Of a DNA stretch of 64,000 nucleotides, positions 39,701 through 59,400 are shown in pieces. Both the position numbers and the translations under genes were made by a program. This DNA is from Bugula neritina. Taxonomy: Eukaryota; Bryozoa; Gymnolaemata; Cheilostomatida; Bugulidae. The stretch is from the NCBI GenBank assembly GCA_964035545.1, contig OZ037765.1:24980504-25044503 (forward strand), in the 5' to 3' direction. The notes beneath the pieces were generated by a model. It had not been told where the DNA came from. It worked only from the letters and a program-made list of their open reading frames with translations, and ran no database searches. Each line of letters starts with the position of its first letter. Within the stretch, counting starts at the first letter, position 1.

Positions 39701-42294
39701 TATTAGTTTTGCTCTTGTATTACCCAAATATTAAAAATTGGTTAGCATTTGGTTAGAACTAATTTACCATGTTTATTTTTTAACTACCAGGTAACTTGTT
39801 TGTGCCAAATACTGCTGAAGAAGAAATAACAAAAGATAGTGATTCTACTTCTTCTACAAATGAAGCTTTTGCTTCCCTTGAGTCTAGTCTCGAAATCTTC
39901 TCTACTAACAAAACATTTAAGGTTAGAAACAAACTCTTTATATTCTGTTCAGAGCTTGTAAACAAGTTTTTTTTATTTTACAAACTTTGTTATTCCAAAC
40001 TCTAACATAATTTTTTCAATAGCTTGATGTTAGAATACTTTTTCGGGTTTTTATTAGTATTACTTCTGGCATGTTGATTCACTATAATGATTTGTTTAGG
40101 AAAATGAGTTGTGTCGGGTGACGCTACAGGAGCTAAAAAATTACGGTAGTGAAGCTCGACTTGATTGCGCAAGGCGATATATTCTGCTCGGTGAATATGA
40201 CAGAGCCGTACACTTGCTGCTGCAGTCTGAGTCAGACAGCTCTAGTTCCTACACAGACTCATTGAGGTATGTATCTTCATGCTGGGATATAATTTGCCAT
40301 TTTTCATGTTTTCCTTGCTAAAGCAGCTAAGTTTTCGATTGTCACTCCTATTTTTAGTTTATACTATTAACAATTTAGTCATTGTAGTATTATGTGAATG
40401 AACTTTATTAAGCATATAACATGTTATTAGATTGAGTTGTAAAGAGAGAGTTTCAAACAGCACTAGCTTTTTATCTGAAAGCTTTACATAGCTTTTTCTC
40501 TTAAAGCCTGCATAACAACAATGTTATAATACAACTGTCATGACTTTATAATTTCTCACAATTCATACAATTTTATTTAGTCATTTCATATATTTCTTTC
40601 TTATTTATTTATTATTATTTTGTCAGGTAATTATGTAGTTGGTGATACATTTTCTGTGAAATCAATATTTTAGAGCATGTCTTCTGGCGACTGTAAGAAC
40701 TTCTGGAGCTTCACAAAGTACTCTAAAGTTGGTTGCCACTAGTCTTATTGCTCACGGAAAGTTAGCTGGTAAACCATAAATTTTATGATTACTTTACAGA
40801 AGTTATGTGTGGTTATGTTTAGTTTCAATCAGTATTATGCAGCCCTATTCTAATTAACATGATGAAATAAAGGAATTTTGATTAACTTTTTGATTATGCA
40901 TGTAAAGCCTGTGGCTACTTTAGCGCTAATGTGTTTTGAATTTCATTTAAATTTTATTTTGCTGTAAATTCATTTTAGTACTTTATTTTACATTTACACA
41001 AATCTGAAAAAGAAAATAAAGCTACCAACAATATATTAGAGTGTTTAATGCAACAAATGGGTATTGTTGTCAACATTTTAATATCTCTCTAATATTTTAA
41101 AAATTATTTTGTTTCTATGTGTTATGTAATGTATTTCAAATGGTTGTATTGTAGAGGGTGTGGAACTTCTTTGTCTGATAGACAAGAGTTTAGATGCCTG
41201 CCGGTATCTGCAGAGTTATGGACACTGGGATGAGGCTGTGTGGCTCTCTAAAGTTACGCTTCCAGATGTGGACTCTGCTGAAGTTATTAGCAGATGGATC
41301 AACGATTACCTTACATCACCATCAGTTAATCAAAAGGTATTCAAACTTAGCACTTGGGCATTGCTCAAGTACTTTTATCAGCAAAAATACAGCCACAAAG
41401 GGATGAGATGAGTTTATCTAAGTTGCTGAATAATGCTCTACCCTTTCTGCACTCGATATTTTGATGTGTTTAATATGATCGGTGTGTATTTTAATGCACT
41501 ATTACATGTATCATACAGTAAACAAACAATATATCTTAAGTTTTTAGCAAAACTGATTTATTTCAACTGATTGTTTAGAAGCAGGCTGTGCTTGCTGCTC
41601 TTAGCACAGGAGACTTGATGAAGGTTGTTGAGCTGCTCTATGGCATGCAGTGCTTTTCCCTAGCAGCAAATTTCATAGAAGCATGCTTTCAGGAGGGATT
41701 GCTGGCAGTTACAGAAAAAAACTGTATCCTTTATTTATTGATCTACAGTTTGCATTGGAATTTTAGTACTATGCACATTTACCTCTCTATATGGCACATG
41801 TATTAGCAATTAATTATTAATACCACAATTAAACTACAATGCACGTCCATTGAATATTCCAGTGAAATTCTGGCCCGTGGTTGTTGCAAGGTAATAGCAG
41901 TTGTAGTTGCTTTAGTTTTCATCAAAATTGCTTTTTGCAACCCTTCTTTAGATACTAAAATTGTATGCTATAAACTAGTGTTAATGGTAGTGTTAATGCT
42001 GGTGAACTCAAGAAGCACAATATTACAAAATATCAGCTGCTAACTGCATCATTGTAATTGAGTAACATAATTTTGTATTCCCAAGTTTCCCTTCAACAAA
42101 GTGTATATAAATAATTCAGTTTGATATTTCCTCAACAAATTACAGCTCCAACAATTGAAGCTGTTTATTTGCGATATGGGCGTCTCTTGAATGATGTGGA
42201 TATGGACAATGGTGCAATCTACTGCTGGGGAAAAGCTGGTGAGCAAGGAAAGCAGTGTTTGGTGGAGATGCAACTATCTTCTTCCTCTAATTAG
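29898..42294 (+). CDS. WDR11: WD repeat-containing protein 11
   Basis: WDR11 is a double beta-propeller protein with a C-terminal helical region; in animals it acts with FAM91A1 in trans-Golgi capture of endosomal vesicles and is linked to Hedgehog signalling. Exons: 29898-29962, 30076-30145, 30519-30560, 30694-30841, 31191-31361, 32128-32226, 32784-32892, 33350-33539, 34592-34685, 34994-35235, 35733-35958, 36467-36655, 36771-36843, 37315-37423, 37517-37578, 37683-37794, 38020-38126, 38211-38325, 38640-38808, 39085-39205, 39513-39691, 39791-39921, 40100-40266, 40674-40768, 41155-41336, 41579-41723, 42146-42294; 1186 codons (human about 1224). Family hallmarks are IRMCPPLTTKN, VRKIRFAPGK, EHFVFTD, FWTVASHY, LLCLIDKSLDACRYLQ and NQKQAVLAAL. 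The N-terminus is slightly shorter than in human, and an acceptor-like TTTCAG lies 2 nt before the ATG, so an upstream exon is possible. Confidence 0.95.
30263..30358 (+). mobile_element. LINE reverse-transcriptase scrap in WDR11 intron 2
   Basis: An open stretch reads LALHWLPFKY, QYDSVLLLLFAYHV. LHWLP followed by a hydrophobic LLL..FAxH segment is the well-known post-RT motif of CR1/L2-type non-LTR ORF2 proteins (LHWLPIxYRI...KxLLLTFKALH). Only about 95 bp remains, so it is a relic. It is in the same orientation as the host gene. Confidence 0.6.
30983..31053 (-). tRNA. tRNA-like gene, probable pseudogene or SINE head, antisense in WDR11 intron 4
   Basis: The minus strand reads as a 71-nt cloverleaf candidate starting GTCTCCGTGG and ending TAGGGAC. 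The A box TGGTGTAATGG and B box GGTTCGAATCC fit the Pol III internal promoter consensus, and a TTTT run follows within 10 nt. The D stem pairs well. The acceptor and T stems each have one C-A mismatch explainable by G-to-A change, and the anticodon stem pairs badly. With a 7-nt loop the anticodon would be GCA (Cys), but this assignment is weak. Poor anticodon pairing argues for a pseudogene or tRNA-derived repeat. Confidence 0.5.
32893..33283. repeat. 33-bp minisatellite, about 12 copies, in WDR11 intron 7
   Basis: The unit contains ACTATAATACTATATAGCAT followed by CTCTCTGTGTAAT (33 bp) and is repeated about twelve times with few changes. It starts exactly at the 5' splice site after exon 7 (ends 32892). 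Being 11 codons long it leaves both strands open, which explains the repetitive open frames here; these are not genes. Confidence 0.95.
33687..33717. repeat. (TA)n microsatellite in WDR11 intron 8
   Basis: An uninterrupted AT dinucleotide run of about 15 units lies in intron 8. Confidence 0.95.
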
Positions 42295-42351
42295 TTCAAT
42301 ATTTCTGTGGTCAATTCACCACATTGGTTTTTGTTCGCAATATATTTAGAT

Positions 42352-42357
42352 TTTAAT
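42352..42357 (-). terminator. Probable POLR2B polyadenylation signal (ATTAAA)
   Basis: On the minus strand ATTAAA occurs about 158 nt after the POLR2B stop codon. No AATAAA is present on that strand between the two stop codons. ATTAAA is the commonest variant signal. Confidence 0.45.
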
Positions 42358-42447
42358 CGCGGTTATGGTGCTAGAAATTGATTCAAGATATTATTTATAA
42401 TGTTATTTATAATATATTGTATATTTACAAAAAATGCTATTTACACG

Positions 42448-42453
42448 AATAAA
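42448..42453 (+). terminator. Probable WDR11 polyadenylation signal
   Basis: AATAAA on the plus strand, 154 nt after the WDR11 stop codon and the first such hexamer after it. It lies only about 60 bp from the POLR2B stop codon on the other strand. Confidence 0.55.
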
Positions 42454-42514
42454 CATGATATTAGTTATATAGATATTAGACATGTTGTAAATTAATGTTC
42501 TGTTCCTCCCGCTC

Positions 42515-51226
<8,712 letters not shown>

Positions 51227-51299
51227 TATGGTTATTATTGCAACATAAATCAACGACTGTGTCAAAATTTCAAATTCAATAACAAGGATTGAACAGGAT

Positions 51300-51560
51300 T
51301 GCTATTTAAACATTTTTTTAATTCAGTTAAGAGCGCTGTTCGAGGCTCATTTTCGCAAAGCTGGCTATAGCGCTGATTCCTTGCTTTTTTTATTCAAACG
51401 GTGCGATAAACCTTCAGAAGTTGTTTTGTTTAGCGACTAGCGTTTGTCCAATTAGACAGCAAAGGCTTGGGTGGGCGTTTCCGGTGTAATTTCTATTATT
51501 TCTGTTGGTGCGAGTGTTGCTGTTGGAAAATACCACAGCCTTCGAACTTGCCAATCTGCT
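51300..51560 (-). promoter_or_regulatory. Probable POLR2B promoter region
   Basis: Immediately upstream of the POLR2B first coding exon, this is the most G+C- and CpG-rich intergenic stretch in the window. On the minus strand it has CCGGAAAC (ETS-like core) next to CGCCCACCC (Sp1/KLF-like). A CCAAT is present on the plus strand near 51447, and two AGCGC-type CpG sites lie at about 51330 and 51371. No TATA box is evident. The call rests on position and composition, not on a mapped start. Confidence 0.45.
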
Positions 51561-51689
51561 AGGCAAGTGCTGACCATTCATTAATCACAAGGTCGTCATT
51601 TTTTTTATTATTCATTATGAGATTCTTATCAATGTTTACTGAAATGTAATTTTCAGCTAGTAATTTTTGCTTACGGCTGCGTGTTAGTG

Positions 51690-51755
51690 TTATACTATTA
51701 CTAATAGTAATAGTAATACTAATAGTAATACTAATAGTAATACTGATATACAAAT
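51690..51755. repeat. TAATAGTAATAC hexamer array
   Basis: A nearly perfect run of TACTAATAGTAATA-type units, about ten hexamers, lies some 460 bp upstream of the POLR2B start. It is the cleanest copy of the array type seen in the other spacers. Confidence 0.85.
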
Positions 51756-51954
51756 TTATTTTTAAATTAATTTTAAAAGAATTTTTCTTCAGTTTTAGTT
51801 TCACGTTTAGATTTAGTTTAACACTTGATGTATACTAATATTTTTTAATGATAAAATCATAAATAAGTTGTTTAAGTAAAACTAAAAGTAAAAGACTAAG
51901 TTACTCTAAGTAAATTTAAACATTATAAAATTAAATATCGATATCAGTATGAAT

Positions 51955-52232
51955 ATGAATACCATCGTGATCGTATAGCATCAGTAATGATAGTCATAGT
52001 CATAATGATAACATTATGATTACTAATAGTAATACTATCGAATCTAATCTTCTGATACTCATGGCGATAGTGATACTGATAGTCATATTCATACTGATAA
52101 TGACACTGACTGTGATGCTGATAGTCACAGTTAACGTAATACTAATAGTGATACTAATAGTAATAAGTAATAGTAATACTAATGGTATAAAACTTATATT
52201 AATACTGATACTAATAGTAATATTTAATCGTA
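51955..52232. repeat. Degenerate TAATAC/TGATAC/TCATAG array
   Basis: About 280 bp of 3-bp and 6-bp periodic sequence in which TAATAC, TGATAC, TGATAG, TCATAG and TGACAC units alternate. It lies about 1 kb upstream of the INPP5F start and 0.7 kb upstream of the POLR2B start. Confidence 0.8.
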
Positions 52233-53275
52233 TAGTCATTGGGTGAAGCATAAATAGCAATTTTGTGTCTGTTTACTAGGATTGTCTATCTCCAACTATT
52301 CTGCTTTAAAGTTTACATGAAACATTATTTGTTTGGTGTTGCACATTTGGTTTGGTCATTTTCATTGTGTGGGCTATGGAGACAGGTGTGCCAGAAACTT
52401 GACTGTTTAGATTTTAGTAGCAGTGCAAGGCTTGTTAATGACTTTTGCTACGTTGCTGGCTGATTTTAGGTTTAGCTTCATTTTCAAATTGATAGTTAGT
52501 TTTATATATGTTAATTATAATTGACTCAGCAGATACCTGTTGTGTAAAAGAAGTCATATTTTTACTACTCGTGCAACAGGCTTGTTGAAGTAATAAGTAC
52601 TCTTTAGCACTTCATTTATGTCACAATAATTGTTATAATTTGCTTAGCTGTGTATTAAACTTTCTCAGGCTTAGATTTATAAGACACACCCTTCAACTAT
52701 AAGAAAAACAATCTTTCATAGTGTCTTTTAGATATAGTTCCTCCTGATTAAATCACATGGTGTTTTTACTATATTTGCTTGCTGTGTTTTATATGCTAGA
52801 ATTAATGCTATACTAGTTATTTATTGTAAAGTTTGATTTTTTATAAATGTTATATGAATTCTACTAGTACAGTATGGTTACACATTATACACTTGATCTT
52901 TGCAAAATTTTACTGCTTTTCAGGTTTTTCCTTATCGGCTAATTTGATTGGATAGTGCATGTAATTTTATAACATCAAAATATAACTTGGCTATTTTTGA
53001 ATGCTGTTACAATTGTAATCACTGCACAGTATAATATAGCACCCTCAAATACTAACGGTTGTAGGCACAAGAGTTAGTCTACGTATGAAGTATTAGGTTT
53101 TGGGCATTTTTGATTGTAATCAATGAGCTTACATTAAATTACACATAATTCATCTTCAGCTTCTTTAAATTTAGATTAATAGTAAAATCCATGTATATTT
53201 TTAGAAACAACCAACTTTCCATGGTGAACATAGTAAGTTGCTATTTAATGGTGCTGGTAATTATCTAGACAGGTG

Positions 53276-56200
53276 ATGGAGGTGTATGAAGCCTCTGATT
53301 TTTTCATCATCCAAGATGGTGATCATTCTCTTTGGTGTAATAGGAACACTGGGTCTATTGAAGCAAGGCCAGGTAAGATCACAAGTGGAAGCTTCTAGTT
53401 GTAAAGTATATCCCCACTGTTTACAAGACAGTAGAACAATTATTTTTCACTTTTTTATTGGCAATTGATAGGAGTAAATAAATAAAGTATCTGGTAGCAC
53501 GTAGAGATTTACTGTTCTTGTATGTAGGTGAAGCATTATGTGAGGCATGGAATCCAGTGTGTATTGGAAAAATTGATGGTGTCATAGGAAAAATAAAAGT
53601 TCTTCCAGGTATGGGTGTTTCTTCTATTTTATGGTTTTTATTTTGATTTTTGTGTGTCACATTGAAATTAAAATTTGTCCAAGAGATTGGTAAAAATCAA
53701 AACAAATTTTAGATATTGTCATAACTTGTCTGCTAATGTTCAACAAACTAAGAAGCATTGTTTTCTGGTAGTCCTTTGATCATATATTCATCTGTCTGTA
53801 AATATTATTGAATCTTGAATATTGCATTTGTTGTCACTTATTTGAAAACTTGTGTACAATTACTTTTTTTAACTCCCCAATACAGTGGTGGTATAGAAAA
53901 GCTAAGCTACCAGCTGGCTCATGTAATATTTTAGTTCCTTCTAAGCTAATTAAAGCAATTTGCTTGAAGTTTTCTTAGATTTCTGTAACTATTTAGAGTT
54001 GATTCAGTATCAGCCACTATGTGCATTTCCTGGAAATATATATTCACATTTGTGGCTTTACATCCTTCAATAATTGTCTAACCATTTCGAAGAAGTCATT
54101 TACATAATTGAATATATAAGACATTGCCACAGGCTCTTCTCTGGTAATGATCTCTCAGTCTAACAACTCAATTGCTTTTTGGTTCATTATACAACCAGCA
54201 TTTTTCAGTGTCATTCTACGGGAGTAATGAATGCTTCTTAGTACACAGTTGTAGCATAATAGACAATCATTAGCCATTAGCTATGTCATCTAATAATAAC
54301 TTTAGTTCAAGAACTTTGGCAGACCAGTAATAAATTCCGTTACATAACCACCTGCTGGCATTTGCCAGTACCAGCAGGTGGTTGTAACTACAACTCTAAG
54401 TCGTATATCTATTGCTTTGCATTAACATGGCCGCAGTGTACATTGATTTTAATTTCAGATTGGTTCATTTCCTCATAGTTGGTTCTTTTTTTTAATCTTT
54501 TAAATTGTTGCAGATGATTTTTTATTTAGTTTTGTTAAGTTTTTGGTATTGTAAACTTTCAAATATCTCGAGAAAATAGTTTTCTTTTTCATTCATAGAT
54601 GTAGAGCTGCGTACCACAGTACTTGGGGCATGTTTTGTACGTCTACTCGAGCATACTTAGCACAATATAATTATGCTTTTAAAAGAATACTTCTTTGTAC
54701 AGGTATTCCCATGCTATTTGCTCTAGTATTTAATGCTAATACTTATTGAATGTATTATAGATTCTGAATGGAGGTTGATGCTAATAAGACAGCGCAGGCA
54801 TGTCGGGAAGACACTGAATCATGCCAATGTGTATAAAATAGAAAAAGTTGCTTTGCTGCCTCTTTCCATGAAAAGCTTGCCATCAGAGTTTGAACTCACT
54901 GTAAGTTTAGGCGATGTGTTTTATTGGCACAATTTTTTCAACAAAATACTCAATTGTTTTGATTCAAATATTATTTTCTCATATGTTAGGATATTTTATA
55001 TTCAGGCATTGGAAACTTGACATAATGTAGCCTAAGCCTGCATAATTGGGGTGGGAAATTCTGTTCTATAAGATTAGGCAAGTTTAGAACTGCATATAGA
55101 AACAAATTGTTTGCATCTTTTTAACAAGCAGTTGTCTGCTCTTTTACAAGAATACCTGTTCGTTGGATAGTTTTGAACAAAATGTAAATCATGATTTGTT
55201 CTGTATTGAGACAAAAAAACTGCTGAGAATATTGCTTATCTTTCTATTATCAAATTCTTATCTAAAAACTATTATATTATTAATAATTTCAGGTACATGT
55301 TTAACTTGTAAATCAGCTCACTCCTTTTGTAAAGTCACTTACAAAGCCATAGAAATGCTATCTTTTCTACAAAGCTAAATTGATCTGTTTTCATGCAGTT
55401 TTGAAAATGTTATACAACTGTAACATGCTCTTATGAAATAGACGCTCCTGAAATCTTTGGTGTAGGTCATGTGTACGCTGTGACAAGGTTACCAGCCTTT
55501 CTTCAAGTCATCACTTGTTATCAGCATACAGCTGAGTAATTGGAAAATTGAAGCCCTAACAAAATAATATTTAAGGCTAATTCTTATTATCATTTTGACT
55601 CCTATCCCCTCAGGAGTTTAATTAATTAGTCTAAATATTTTTACTTGATGTCAAAAGCATGTTTGCTAACTTGAATGTTGTTATGCAAGTATTGCTATTA
55701 ACTTTCTTGTTGACATCACTTTAGAGAAAAATAATCTAATGGGTTTTATTCCTGTATGGTGGATATCTGCAGAATAAGTAACCACTAATGTCAAGTCAAT
55801 AGCAGAAACCCAAGTTTCATGTAAACCTATACATGCATCTAATAGGACATCGTGTAGTGTTGTGTGTTAATAATACTTTCTAACTGAACACTGAGTTAAC
55901 CTGCTCAGAATAGGAAGGGTACAACATTAGTAATACCAATATCAATTTAATATTCCTTCTTACACAAAGAATTGTTGAATTACTTAGCAGTATGCTAATT
56001 ATGCCAGCTAAAGGCCTGGCCACACGATCGTGAGAATCACACGAAATCGTCTATTTGACACGAAAAAACGTTCGTACGAGAAAATTTGAGAGAATTTAAA
56101 CGAAATCGTCATCGTTGGGTGTGCACAACGATGACGATGGACGAAAAATCACAATCGACGATAAGTACCATTTGATTGGTCAATAGAATTTTAGCAACAG

Positions 56201-56329
56201 CGATTATTTCATTTCTACTAAGTTTCTCTATTTGGCAATGTTCTGCTGCTTGTATCTCGTGCAAGACTCATTCACGGACTAATAAAAATGACTTGTTGCC
56301 ATCAAAGTGGTATATATTAAGGGTATATA

Positions 56330-56425
<96 letters not shown>

Positions 56426-59400
56426 GCATGCCAAATAATTACTACAAATTTCAAAAATAGCATAAATTAAGTAGTATTACTATGCCTATTTGCATCCAAT
56501 TTACTAGTCTTACATTTATAGCAACTGTAAAGTATTTTGCGTAAAATAGCTATTGCAAGCATTATTCAATTCATATTCATATGGTAATCACAGCGAAGCT
56601 TAAACTGTATAGCTTTGTATTTACGTGCATGAGTGAGTTTTAATTTTTTTTTTAATTTTATATGCATAAAAAATGTTTTTAAAAACTTTACCAATAAACA
56701 AAACTAAAAAAATGTACACATAAAATACCAGAAAAATAACAAAAATGGCAAAATTTTTCCTTTATAACTTATATAAACTTGCGGTACCAATCTCGGCATA
56801 ATGACTTTTCGTTTAAACGATCATGTGGCTGGTCAATACGAAAAGATAACTCACGAATAATTGTCACACGAGTTTCGTGTCATTCTCACGATCGTGTGGC
56901 CAGGGCTTAATATCGCTCTAGGTTTATGACTAAGTCCTTTGTTGATAGTTCTGGTGATTGCTTCATGTCATGTGTGTTGATGTTTAGAAATGTGAAAAGC
57001 ATCATTTTGGAATTGCTAAACCTAAGCAAATCACTCTGCATGGCAAGCAGATGCTTCAGTCCACTTGGCATTCTATACAGAAGGTTAAAGACTCCGTGCA
57101 ATCCAAAAAGAATGGAGTGAGTGTTATTCATTCTTGTCATATAGCTGATAGCCTGCTAGATATACATTGCATATTTCTTGTGAAGTGTTGAAGAAATTAG
57201 TATAAGACTTTCTATAAGCCAACTGCCATGTTAAATACACTATATTATATGCCAGTTGTTAAACTAATTCCGACACACTTCATTTACGCAGTATTGAAAT
57301 ATTCATGTATATCTTAGCTAGCATTTGCAAACTATTTGAGAGTTGTATGCCCAAATTATTTAGTTTTTTAATGAGTTTTATGCTCATGCTCTGTAACTAG
57401 AGGTATTATAAAACTAATAGCAATTATTGCTGAATTTCATTGAATGCCATTCTTAACTGATGCAACACACAGCTTTATCACTGAGCTGGTTTCAAAGTTT
57501 AAAGTTTCGTATCAATTCTAATCATGCAGAGAATAAAAAGTCATTCAACTCTGCAATAACTGTTAGTTATCAGTTAGTAACCCACCACATGTGTGCATAA
57601 TTGTGTTCTTGAACTAAAGTAGTGCTATAGTATGCCTATATATAATCTATAGTAGTAATGGTAGTTACGATTCCTTGCACAATGTAACCATATTGAATAA
57701 GAAGTAGACTGATCATGCTGATATTAAATAGCCGCAAGCTGGTGTTGCTTAGGACACTTTTTAATTGCACTTGATGAAAACTCTGCTATAATTATTAGCC
57801 CTTATCTTGAAAAATTAATGTAGCTTTTCCAAAAATTTATTATTCATGCTTGAGTTTTTTGCAAAATATCAATCAATTGCAATAATGAGTTTGCAGTAAG
57901 TTGGGTTTGATTTCGCATGTTGGTGTAATTGAGCATGTGTATGTCTGAACACTGTGAATTTGTTGTTTTGTCAGTTTCCGTATTACAATGAGCTGCAGCA
58001 GCTGTTTACTGATGTGGTAACGGTAAGAGATGAGAGCTATAGCCTACCAGAGCTGCCCAGCTTCACTTCTTGCACCTATTATTGTATTGTTGAACAATCT
58101 AGAATCTAGCATGTTTTCTGCATAGGGGCGGCTCTTTAGTGGGAACTACTCTTGCTATTATGAATCAGCTAAATATTACTTGGGTGATTGTATCACCCGA
58201 TATTGATAAGATAGAACCCGTCAGCCCCTGTCATCAGCTGAGAGCTAAATAACTGCAATATGTGTGCTCATTGCGACTATCTAGTTTTCATATTTCAGTA
58301 AAATTTAGTTGTTTGACTTGGCTTGAGCAACTATACATCTGTAGAAGCACATTTATGTATTTTGCTTGAGGGTTGGAAAGTATAGTTGCAACAACTGCAC
58401 TAGTCAGCCTGTTTGTAGAGCTTGTCTTAGTCTAGGTGAAGCTTGTGTTATGAGTTCAACACTCCATTCTTTGCCTATCATTGCCTGCTCTTACCTCATT
58501 TTCAGATCATTTCTGCATGAAATCTCTTCATTGAAATTCTTTTAAAAAGCTTTTACCACATAGCTCAAAGTATAATCATGCTGGTGGAATATTGTAGAAA
58601 GATCCACAAAAAGAATATGACCGTCTTGAAAAGCGAATTTTAGAGGTATGAGTAAATGTTTTATGCATAGTGGTTATTGAACAGTTAACAGTGCAATAAG
58701 CTTAGGTCTATATTATCAAGTATGGAAACCTATTACTTTACTTCATAGTTAGACAACTTCTTATCTTGATTATTATTGAAGAATTTTCAATAGCTTAAAT
58801 TCTTTAATTTTCTTGAGGGTTGAAAATATCATCGTAAGAAAACCTGTGTAAATTTTTTTTGTCAAGAACAAAGGCTTTTTCAAATTTTTTCCTCACTGCA
58901 CCTACCCATGATGACTGTGCTATAAACTGCATGTTATATATGCAACTGCAGCAGTGACATGCCCATGTAGCTATTGAATATCTTCCCCAGGAGCTGTGCA
59001 AGATGTTTAACATATCAAGCTTCTACTATTACTCCCCTGATGGAGATCTGACCAACTCTGTGCAGAGACAGAGTCTACCTACTTATAATGCCAAAGAGCC
59101 GCTGTGGAAAAGGGCAGATGAAAGATTCTTCTGGAACAAATCACTCTTAGACGATCTCATCAGTTCAAACGTTAGTGCTTGAAAATATCTATTCCTTGTA
59201 GCGTTTTTGTTTAGTATTAATCACATTGACATGTACATATTGAGTCCATGTGTTAGTGTTAGTTAGTTTTTGTGCCGTAAGAAGTCACTTGTGATTTACT
59301 AATCGATCACTGTATTTTGTTGTTCAATTTTTCAGAATCCTGCTGCAGACCACTGGATTCAGCCCATAATTCAAGGGTTCTTTGACATTAAAACGTGTCA

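Larger units (their letters stand above)
51227..53275. other. Divergent intergenic spacer between POLR2B and INPP5F
   Basis: Two kilobases between divergent start codons. The left part is the POLR2B promoter, the middle holds TAATAC-type arrays (51690-51755 and 51955-52232), and the right kilobase is A+T-rich with no gene I can support. The open frames across the arrays (about 52000-52260, both strands) are repeat artefacts. Confidence 0.5.

Noticed and set aside
42049-42273. Antisense open frame over the last WDR11 exon
   Set aside because: The opposite strand is clearly coding (WDR11 C-terminus, in phase); this is a shadow.
52000-52260. Opposed open frames rich in Ile, Ser, Thr
   Set aside because: Translation of a degenerate hexamer array; no start context, splice context or family similarity.
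56176-56460. Open frame ending in repeated IY
   Set aside because: TA microsatellite inside a MITE, not a protein.
56907-57140. Open frames on both strands around 57000
   Set aside because: Wrong frames. The real coding exon here is 56988-57116 in the frame reading [12 protein letters not shown], which matches INPP5F.
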